This document shows positions 43,607-55,600 of a stretch of 64,000 nt of DNA, piece by piece. The stretch's first letter is position 1; each line of letters starts with the position of its first letter. The position numbers and the translations under genes are program-made. Origin of the DNA: Scortum barcoo. Taxonomy: Eukaryota > Chordata > Actinopteri > Centrarchiformes > Terapontidae. The notes beneath the pieces were generated by a model. It saw only the letters and a program-made list of their open reading frames with translations, was not told where the DNA came from and ran no database searches. The stretch is from the NCBI GenBank assembly GCA_023238725.1, contig CM041550.1, positions 26,553,180 through 26,617,179 on the forward strand. Direction: 5' to 3'.

Positions 43607-46600
43607 CTGCACAAATACATGTTAAAAGTAAAATATTAGTTGATTTATCTATCTTACAACAGCTTTGAGTTCCTTAACTATTTGAATCATACGTATTGTG
43701 TGCTGATGATATCAAACCTTAAAACAAGACCAGTCTACATTTGAAACAACATTCATTGATTTTTTTTGCCAAGATGGGGCAGTAGGTCAAGCTGAAAACA
43801 TAACATCTTTTTTGTTATCACCATATTAAATTATTATGGCAACATCAACATTCATTTGGATTTGTGTTTGTGTCCATTGATGAATGTAAGTCCAATATTC
43901 ACTCTCCCTTTTAGCTCAGTTTCAGTCTCCCCCAACTCCTAAGAAAACTGTCTGTCTTTTTAGCCGCCAAATACTCCACCATGTTCACCTTCATACAGTA
44001 GGTAAATTATAGCTTTTTAGCTGAAAACACGTGTCCTGCTGTGGCTGGAAACAAGCTTGATGAAAGTGGTGACCATGAAGCAACAGTGAAGCTTTGAGGA
44101 GTAAAAATAAAAAGCTAAAAAGCTCTGTAAAGCTGAGAGGTAATGCGTTTGCAATAATTCTGTTTGGGCTCAACATATGAGTAGCACATATAAGCAACAC
44201 AGTAATCTGATCCAATGTCAATCTAAAAATATTGTTTAGTAGCTTTAAGGATAATCCAATGAAACTAATTTACAGCAACTACTATTATAATTGATAATGT
44301 TTTTGGATTTTAAAGCTCTCACCAAAAGAGCAAGGAAGTCCGCAGCCATCAGCATGTAGAAGACCTGATCCCAGCCACCTGCAGATAACAGCCCAGCCAG
44401 CAGTGGGCCCAGTGCAGCACCTGACAGGCATAGACATAGACAGGATCTGCTGTTCATATGTATACATTATCTCCATACGGAAAAAAATACAGGGATCTCA
44501 GAGAGGTTGAAACCCCTCAGAGAGGGGAATCTTACTGAAAAATATTACACTGAATTGAGAAAAAAACAGATGATATACCAACAAGAACACCACTGAGTAC
44601 ATCATTAGAAGGTAAGGTTGGTGAGTTTTCTAATTTAATTATCGATAAATCTCACTAGAGCATCAAATCTGGAAATTTTATTTCAAGTTTCTATTTTTGT
44701 ATGTTTGCATGATAGAAAGCCATATTGTGTTTGTCATTTTTGTAACTAATTAAAACTAATGAAACTTTAATTACATTGTTGCAATCAATTCATTTCAATA
44801 CAGAAACTTGAAAGTATATCAATAAGTGATACTGACCTACAGATCCTGTGCCATCTATGATGGCGGTGACAGTAGACAGTGCTCTAGCATTGCCTTTCAG
44901 GCTCTTGTGAGTTCCCTTTGGTCAAAAGACAAAGGGAGAGAGAGAAAAGTGAGGGGGGGGTCTTTGCAGATGGAGTTAATAATCACATATGACGTTAGTA
45001 GACTGGAATTAGAGTTGAACAGGCTTACCAAATCAGCAGAAACTGCAGTTGTGATGAGGGAGTATGGTCCATTGACTAGACTTCCACACACTAACAGCAT
45101 GCCTGGGAAACAGACTGGGTAAGTTATATCTGGGTTTTTGGTTATAGGGTTTCTATAGTCACCCAAATCCACTGCACTAAAGTACTCAGTGTTCCCCCTC
45201 ATATTGAAAATGTTTGTTCAAATAAGTTTATACTACTTCAGTTTAAAACAAACAAACAACAAACAGCCATGCTTCTCTTGATGACAGTGTGAGTCATGAT
45301 AATTCTACTACATCAGAGCTGCTGTTGGTGCTCAGCTGCATCCTCTGCTGAATCACACAAGGTCTTGTAATAACTAATTCCCCTCAGCATATTGTGAGGA
45401 TAATGAGCTGCAGCTGGGGCCATCATGAGCTCAGTATGAATGAATTAAGAGTCATCAGTCAAGCCACAGTGTCTGTGCTGAGTGAACTGCTCATGATCAT
45501 TAAGGCTCAGCTAATCAACCAGTCCATGCTAATGAGCCATTCTAATATATTTAGCCAGGTCATGTGACCTCTTTCATCTAGAAATTATATATGATTAGCA
45601 GCTGGACACACAGAAGGATTTTTTTCTTAAATTTTGTTATTTCTGTGTCCATATACACAACAAGACTTCAAGACAGTGCTCAGAAGCATTTAAGAAAAGA
45701 CTCTGACATGGATTCATTAATCCATGTCAGAGCACACATTTGAGAAAGCTTTGTTTTACAAAAACTTCATCTAGAGGCGTTGAGTCCAAGTCTTAACAAG
45801 TCTTAACTGTCCCACATGAAGCTTACTCTTAAGTGTAATAAATAAGAACAAAATTATGCTATTCATAGAATTTCAGTGCACTTCTATAAAAACTTTTGCT
45901 CTGCAGCTTTATACAATCCAGCAAACTTTGTGTAGACAGTGGACAGTGGAGCTTTTTATCAGATTTACACATTTAGTTGTGACAAATAAAATGAAAAATA
46001 AAACTGAAACATCCTCTGTAGTCTGTTCCAACATCCTGGCTCCATATTTATCAAACTGCAAACTGTGAAATTTTGGAATTTGAAGCTACTGAACACATTT
46101 TTTTAAATGAATTAAAATGCTGTTTTAGATGACTTAACGCTTGTAAGACAGACAAAGAAGTGCATATACAACAGAGACATGTTTTGGAATGATGTATACA
46201 TGGATGAACTATATGTATACATGATGCAAATGACTGGCATTTACTGGCAATACTGGCATTTATTTTATTAGCGATGTTGTTCCTGGGCGGCACAGTGGGT
46301 GTAGTGGTTAGCACTGTTGCCTCTCACAGCAAGAGGGCTCTGGTGGAGTTTCTGTGAGGAGTTTGCATGTTCTCCCTGTGTCCTGCATGGGTTGTCTCTG
46401 GGTACTCCAGCTTCTTCCCACAATCCAAAGACATGCAGGTTAGGTTAGTTATTAATTGGCAACTCTAAATTGCCCCTATTTAACTATCTATGTCAGCCCT
46501 GTGACTGACTGGCGTCCAGTCCAGGGTGTACCCCACCTCGCCTCTCTCGCCCAAGATAGCTGAGATAGGCTCCAGCACACCCTGCTACGCCTGTGTGTCA

Positions 46601-49600
46601 GGAATAAAGCGGGAGTAGAAAATGGATGGATGTTGTTCCTTCTCTTTATTTGCACATGTCAATGTAGGCACTTCATTGCTCTTATTAAATTAATCTGTTA
46701 AGTGTCTGCAATGCTTCAGTTTGGTTTTCGTTTTGTCTAATTTTTGTTTCCCATTTTAGCTAATTTCCCGCTATTTCTTTCCTTTTTACTGACTGGAGGC
46801 TAATTTCACAAATTAGTTACCAAAGATATTAACATACAAATAAAAATGGATTTTTGTTATTATTAACAGTGGAGAAGATGTAAGGTCATTCAGTAGATAG
46901 TCTTATTCTCTACTATACTTTATTAAGAATTCTTTTCAGTGAAGCTTTTATGATCTGTTCTGATCTGAAATGTAATATGTTAAATGTAATAAATGTAGTG
47001 TGAATAGATGCATCCTTCAAGAAATCACCAATATAGAGACAGTCCATCATACACAGAAAATATAACTGCATACACTGCCACCATAACTCAGTTTTGTGTT
47101 TTAAGGTGAGAAGGTTCATGCTCTAACAAGGTTTTCACATTATAAAAAGATATTTTTCACATTATCACAGCATATGGACTTATCTCATTAAGCACAATAA
47201 TTTCCTGTTTTAACATGGTTGGTTTATTGTTATAAGGAGGCCATGGTCCAGTCAGTGTTTAGAGTTGCTGTTGATGATGTTGGTTACTCCATTGAGTTGG
47301 TAATTATTTACTTAACCAATTGATTGGTGTTATTTAGTGTATAGAAAGTCAATAACAACAAGTAGCCATTACAGAGCACGAAGTGATTACTTCATGTTTT
47401 ATTTTGTTAGATCAATGGCTGCTAGTTGTTATAGAACGACATAACATGATAACCAGGCTAATCTCACAGGAAGCTGGAAAATGTACAGTAGTTTCTATCA
47501 TCAACAATTCATTGCTTTATTGTACCAGTGAATAACTGTCAGCCAACAAAAAAACAAATGATCAGTTCATTAACCACCAGCTCTGCCTAAACTGAGAAGT
47601 GAGTGTTGGCTCTTACCAATGGTTGGCCCCAAACCAAACTCACTGATCATGGAGAAACCATACAGCTGCAGGACAGAGACAAAACAGATGCCATTCATTA
47701 TTCATGCATCTTAACCATTTAGCAGCAGCCTGATTTTACAGTCAAGTGAAATTGAATTAAAATATGCCACATCTTCTTCATGTATATCATAATCAAAACA
47801 CACCTGGCCTGTTAACCTTTCCTAGGAAGTGCAGGTTGTCTGTCAGTTCTGAAGATTTCTTTCATGAGGTAAATATGAGGGTCTGAACTTCCCAATCTAA
47901 CATTATTTGAAGTCATGTGGTTTGACGTTTAGACTATGCCTTTAAGGGGTATAGCAGTGCAACCTGCTGGCCTACTAGGTCCTTCCTGTGCAGAGTTTGT
48001 ATGTTCTTCTGTGTCTGTGTAGGTTTTCTCTGGGAGCTCTGGTTTCCTCCCACAATCCAAAAACAGTTTAGGATAATTGGTGACCTCCAGAGGTGTGAAT
48101 CTAAGTGTGAATGGCTGTTCATTTGATGATGAATAGCTTTTCGTATTATACGGATGGTAGCAGTGCAGTGGAAACTTACTGTGGGAGCAGCCAGCAGCAA
48201 CATGACTGCACAGGTGGTGGCTCTCTTCCCCAACTTATCAGATATCACTCCTGCCAAGATCCCCCCTGTGCATATCCCCCCGTCCACACCACGCACACAC
48301 AAAAACACACATATACACATACATATACATAACAGAGAGAGACGCAATGAGCCAGGAAATATCTTTCATACATCACAAAGGTAAGTAAATACTGAATACA
48401 GTAAGTTAATGTGGGAAGAAAAATGACAGATGAACAAAAGCACCTACCCACAATGCCTCCTACATCAAACAGGGTGGAGAGATCTCCAGCCTTCTTGGCA
48501 TCTAGGTGAGCTAAGACGTACACATACGCACTATTATTTCAAAGTCTTCTGTTTGACACATAGGTGGTGGTAACAAAACTGAGCACGCTGATCTGTCTAC
48601 ACACTGTAACACACCAACATGACAATGCACCCATGCACCTAAGATCCAAGCCACATTCTTAGAGGAGTCATAGTTAACAAATGAATAGTTTTAACAAATT
48701 TGGTATTGATACAGTCAAAATTTTAAAAGCAGATGTCATATAACTGTTTTTCAGATTATACAAATGAGCCATGAGAAGTCTGTCATGGTGGACATGAGAC
48801 AGGGGAATTTGCTCTCTAATAAAGTTAAATGAAGAAATGGAGACAGTAATGTATTGGTGGATTGGAATGATGACTGCTGACAAAGTGCATGACAACAAAT
48901 CAAAGAGAGGGACAGAGGCAACTCTGTTGATTTGAGGAGAAATTAAAATTAACTTTATCCAATTCAGTAACCTATTACAAACCCCTTCATTAATTCTGGG
49001 GGAAAATAATTTATGCATCAACACACAGCTGCGCCAACTTCTATCAATACCAGCATTAATCTAGGACTGTTGTAACCCATTGAGAATTCAATGGAATGTA
49101 AAAATAAATAAATAAATAATAATAATAACTTTTACTACTGATAGTTCTGTTTGGTTCCACCTGCTTTGGTGATGTAGAGTGGCAGCCAGAAGAGGAAGGT
49201 GTAGCTGACCAGCTTGGCAAACAGCAGACACAGAGAAAACTCGATAACTCCCTGCAGGGACAAACAACGTACACATAAATACAAGGTTGTTTGGTAAAGT
49301 AGATTTTAGACTCTTTTTAGACAAGTTTTCAGAAAAACTGTCAACAGCAATATGTGATGGTATCTAATGTACTGACTTTGTAATGTTAAGGGGAATGGGC
49401 AGGAAAAATGGTATAAGCTGTGCCCTGCAGAAATCAATATGCCTCTTCATTAGCTTGGGGCTTAAATAAAAAATTCCAAGGCTGCAAGTAGGAAAGTAGG
49501 TGTTCTCTGGATGATGGATTTGTGTGAGTACATGTAACTGACTGGTATGCGTAAGGCTCCCATGAAGCTGATGGCAGACGGTTCTGATTCCCTCTTAACC

Positions 49601-52600
49601 ACCACTACTGGCTGCACAGGGACACACACACTTTCTCTGGGCAACAACAGTTCTGTGTCATAACTCTGAAGGAGAGAAGGACAGAGACAAGCAAGACAAT
49701 GATTAAGGCCGCAGGTCTAACTGTTTTCCTGTCCCATGAACCCAAGTCACCTACTAAATGAACAACTAATCAAAGTCAAAGTCAAGAGCCAATCATTCAC
49801 AGAACCTTTGGGTGAGTTTTTTTTATATTTCAGAGATTTTTAACCCAGACATATTTAGCAGTTGAAGATTGGAATGATGACTGCTGACAAAGTGCATGAC
49901 AACAAATCAAAGAGAGGGACAGAGGCAACTCTGTTGATTTGAGGAGAAATTAAAATTAACTTTATCCAATTCAGTAACCTATTACAAACCCCTTCATTAA
50001 TTCTGGGGGAAAATAATTTATGCATCAACACACAGCTGCGCCAACTTCTATCAATACCAGCATTAATCTAGGACTGTTGTAACCCATTTGGTGTAATAGA
50101 TGGGCAGGGCTTGTCATGTAGTCCAATGTAGTAGGAGACTGAATAAAAAACTGCCTACTGTGAAGTCTGGAAAGAAGAATTGCATGTGGTAAACCCAAAC
50201 CAACTATCATTCCAAAAAGGTTTCAGAAACTCTGAGGCTGAATCCAATTGCTCTGATTTCCCAAAAACTGCAAAGCTGGATACTTAACCGGTGTGTTCCC
50301 ATGGAAGTCCATGAGTACAGAGAGCTGTACTCTGCAAGAAAACACAAGTGCTCTTCCTGCAGCTTACAGAGAGTCCATAAATATGTATGACTTATGTTAA
50401 CAAAGGTTCAGACTACAAGTCAAGAAGGTGGACATTTAGATTCAGCCAAAGAAAGATTTTTCAGTGTTCAATTAACATCCAAAAAATATGAACAGCTGAC
50501 TGTTGCTGAAGCAACCATAAAGCACCTGAAAGCAATGAAGGAACTGACCTTCCGGTTTTTAACACTATCCTCGTTATAGTAGTATACCTGAATGGATTAT
50601 GACAAGTTAAAGTGAAACTTACTACATTGTTGACATGGAAAATCTACCTGTGATACTCACACTGTTAAATGTCATTGATTTACAGTGAAAGTTCATTAGG
50701 TGTACTTTCACAATCTAAAACAGTTCATAAAACTGTGTGGACTGTTATTTAATATTTTTGTGGCTGTTGCTACTGATGATTTTGTATAGAATTTTACTGA
50801 GTACTCAACCAGGTTGTTTCTCTTTTCAATGTATGAATGTTCATTGCGCAGTAAGGTAGTTCTCTTATTGAATCCAGAATGTAACATTAACTGGTCATCC
50901 TTAGGATAACTTAAAATGTTGAAATCAAAGTCTGTCAAATGTATCTCAACTTGGTGACTGGTTTAGCTAGTTGTCTGAGTGACTAGGATTAACTCCCAAA
51001 ACAGCTGCAACTTTAATAATGTTAACAGTGTTTTTCAGGTGACTTTTTCCTTTAAAGCTCCAGAAATAAATCCCCATGTTTAAATTGAAATTACTTTAGA
51101 CACACCTGGGTTTTATTGTCCTTGAACTGCAAATACACCTCAGTGTGTCCATTTATACCATTCAAACTCTTGGTTGGAACCTGCTTGAGGAGAATAAATC
51201 ACATTAGTACTCAAACCTCGTTTTCACACATTGAAGGATAAGTCTGGTTATTCTATGTTTTTCTTGTTTCCAGCTAATCCTTTGAAAAGTGCAAAACCAA
51301 CAGCGTGTTAGTCCATCTCTCAAAACTTTTTGACATCCCTACCCTGTGTGTGACACTCCCCAAACCCACTGGTTCCTCTCCATGTATGTCCCTCATGCTG
51401 CATTTATACTAAAACACTGTATACCAGGGGTCTTCAATGTTTTTCAGACCAAGAATCCCCAAAGAGCTGCAGTGTTTTAGCCAGGAATATCTTTCAAAAA
51501 TTATTGCACAAAGGTTTGTGGTTGAAGTAAATGTTGTTTCTTTATGAATTTGTTCTATTTTATTATTATTTTTTTCTTTTTACAAAGGAACCTTCTTTTC
51601 AAATAATATTGCAGCGCGTGTCCCTGTGTCTCTGAATGTGTGCTTCTCTGACTGAAGGATAACATCTTCTGCCTGCATTTATCCATTTTCTGCGATATGT
51701 TGGATTCAGGTTAATGTGTATTTAAAGTGCAAAAAAATTAGGGAAAAAAATTTAAAAATATAAAAAATTGTCTAATCAATCAGAAATGTCACAACCCCCC
51801 TGCAGTACCTCCGTGGACACCCTAGGTGTCGCAGACCCCCTGTTGAAGACCTCTGCTGTGTACCATAGCTCAAAAGTGTGAGCCAACAAGTGAATGTATT
51901 CAATCAATCTTTAAAATAGAATTGTATGGAATATGCATTTTAAGATGTCTAATGACTATTAAATATTGAATAGATATTCTGATTGAATAGATATTCTATC
52001 ATCAGTGAAAGTGAAACCTGGCAGTAGATCTTTATCTATCTCCAGAATGGAGAGCCAAAGAGAAAAAAAAAAACTTTTTTGTACTAAATTGTCTACTCCA
52101 AGAATAACAGCAAGACAAACATATGTGCATTTTGTGCTCACAATCGTGACAGAAGGGCAGATACTGGGGGAAAAAAATGTTGTTCACCTGCCAGTACATT
52201 CTCAAGGTGATACTTGTCCTAACAGTGCCCATTAAGTCACCTGCAGTCAGCATTCTGTTGTTCTCGAAGCAAGCATCCGCCAAAACACATGACGTGACCA
52301 TGACACACAGAAGACTGAAAGTGACTGACTGGTAGCAAGTTGATAGCTTGCTTTTGAAAAAGTTGTTTAAAAAATGTTGATAGCTCGTTAGCCAGTTTCA
52401 TCAATCACTGTTTGTCTAGCTTTCACTGAGAGGCTCAGCAACATCAGCAGAGCTACATTAACTGGATGAAAACTAACAGTGATTGAACTAAATGAATATT
52501 ATAAAAGAGACTGGTTGCCACACTTCATTACTGATGTGATCATTTCCATCAAAACTTTCAATTTGTTGAATCGATGCATTAATGTTTCAGCATAAAATGC

Positions 52601-55600
52601 TGAGCCTAATCCATTGATCAGCTGTTAAAACATTATCAATAAATTTGTGAAACAATCTGTGCTACCTTCTGCTGCATTCTTGTACAAGTGACCCGTTCGT
52701 GAAATTTCCTGATATTCCCTTATTTACTCACAGTATTAATCGGATTCCCTGATTTTCAACATAAATGTCACTAATTCTCTGATAAACTTGACCCATGAAG
52801 AATCAATAATCTATATAAAATACAATCTAAAAAGACAGAAGGAGATTGTGTTTCCAGTCACTAAAAAAAGAATAAACAGAAAGAACTCTCTGTACTCACA
52901 CTCTTGCCTGGACAAGAATTTTCAGCATACATGCTTTTCAGGTCATTTGGATCTGGAAAGGGGAAAAGATGACTTTAGGATAATATGATACTCATTCATT
53001 TACATTTACGGTTGTGAAGTCTTGGAAAGAGCTGCTTCAGTTCTTGAGTGAGCCTGCAAACTGAAACAAAAGAGCCATATAAAGCAGGCTGGCTTAGCTA
53101 ACTACTGTCACAGCTGAACACAGTTCTTCTTTACGTATTTAACACACATTCTTTCAGCAAATCAAAGATCTTTGTGCAAATCACTAGTGTGGGAATTAGA
53201 ATGGCAAATGAAATCTCACTTTATTAAGGAAGAAAAAGGTTATATCCGTTAATGTGTGCAATTGCACAAGAAGCAAATGTCTTTATACATATAAACAATC
53301 AAGTCAATCAACAAAGTATCAACATACTGTAGCTACCCAATAATGAGGTTGCACTCACGCTCAATCAGAAAGAGGAAGCAGATAACACCCATGGCTGCAA
53401 TGATGAGCCCCGGTACGATGAAGGACAGGCCCCAGTTGGAGGACACCCAGTAGCCTGCGATCAGTGAGCCCAGGATGTTTCCCACTGAAGTGTGGGAGTT
53501 CCACAATCCCATGATGAGGCCCCGCCTGACAGGAAGAGAAGACAGCAGCAACACAGACTCAGGGTGACTTTAGGAGGGAGCAATCTCATTTATTGGTAAG
53601 AACGTCCATATAACTGCAGATAAACGGTGACCTTTATCCTTCATCCTGCTTCTTGTTTGATGTGCAATTCTGCTTAAGTGGAGGGACGCTGGCCCACCCA
53701 CCCTCTTACAGTGGCTTTCGCATGTAATGTCCTGTTTAAAGCTTGAGAAAATCAATCAGATGTGCTCTTAAACATTAAAACAACACCTTTGGTGAAGTGT
53801 GGGGGCCTTTTCTGAACACATTCCAGGCTCTGTAGAGGGTCCTGTCCCCATTATGCTCAGCTCAGCTCAGCATTGGCTGCAGCTTTCAACTTTCACTCAC
53901 TCAGGTGTGTTTGGTAACTGTATATTAGGCTTGCTGGCAGTAGATGGGGAGGGATTATTTTGTTTATTTTTAGTATGGCTGACGGTTTGTTTGCTTGTTT
54001 GTTTTCTGTATACTATATACAGTGCTAATTCAGTACCCTATTGGTGTGTTTCCCATGGCTGACAACCAGTTTCACTGTGTACCCACACTTGCCTTTCATT
54101 CTCCTTATACTGTGTTGCCACGTTTGTTAGGCACTGCAAAAAATGCAATAAAAAAGATTCTGATTTTAAAAAAGGAGGGAGCAGTCTCCTGCTTGCCAGC
54201 TATACTGTGTGATTATCTTCCTGTCTGCTAAATTGAGTAATTCCATTCTTTGCAAAAGGTGTCATACTTTTGTATTCAAATGTAGCTGATTTAATTTGTT
54301 TAAATGGGCTTTCAGCATCCAGCACACCTGCACTAATAAAAAATGCTATACATTTACCAAATTTGTCAAAATGAGTGCAACACTTTTGCACAAAGAACAA
54401 ATCAAACCTGTCTCCTAGACATAATGTTGGAAAAGTGTTCCACTGAGAAAACACGTTCCTAACACCAATACTACAAGCCCTCAAAAGGAAAAAAAATGAA
54501 TTCTGAAAAGTGTGCAATAAATGTCAAATGAGTCATATCATTTCCAGATACTGAAGACCAGAAACAATAGTACATTAAATTGTCTTTAATGTCACCGCAT
54601 TCTGTTGTCTTTTCTGTGTCTGTTGCAGGCTGCTGTCCTGTGGTTAGTCAGTGTTATCAGTCACTATTATCACATAATAATGATAATAATAAAATCTACC
54701 TGACACACTACCCAAAATATGTCATTAAGTCATTCAAAACCACAAATAATTCATCAAACTTATTTGAATACAGAAGTGATACTAAAATCCATGCATTATA
54801 TTTTCTTCTATTAAAGCCAGTCTAGAGCTTACCTCCCTTTTCCAAACCAGTTGCCAATGCAGGTCACTAGACTGGGCCATCCAGTGGTCTGGACCAAGCC
54901 GTTGGCCACCTGATTTTACAAGAAGATGAATGAGGACTGCATTCATTATTACAATATTAAGTGGAGGTATCAGAAAAAGAGGTGTCTTGGTTAGCTGCAT
55001 ATTTTATTTGTGTGACCTTTTACACATGTACATGTATATCATATTCTTATGTGATGATACACATCAGAACTGTTGGAAAGGGGAGGATCCCTTTCCAAAA
55101 GTAACAAAATAACTAGCTAACGTGTAAAAACTGAGAATTTTCCTTGTAGCAAATGTTGGGTGTGTTTACTGTGTTTACTGTGTGTGTGTGTGTGTCTGCA
55201 GGTTTTATTTAAGGACAGTAGCTAGTGCAAGCACCGTATGTTAGCCTATTATTCCTAAAAATGGTGTTACATGATTTACTAATGCATTATGGTGTCTCAC
55301 CTGAACAAATATATAGAAACCCAAGCTGTGGATGTTGTAGACATAACCCAGTCCAAACAGGCAGGTGAACAGGCCGCTGGTCAGCATGCCCACCGTTAGG
55401 TACAGCCGAATGGGCAGGCGTTCCCCGATAACGCCGCTAAACGGGTGCACAGTGGTGACATCATATTAAACATAACCATGACAACTTACTCTCATCAATA
55501 AGGTTATTAAATGTCTAGCTAAATGCAAGCTTTGCTTCATAACCTTCACAGAGAAGATTATGTTTGAGGTCAGTTGGGAAGGATCTCTGAAAAAACCTGT

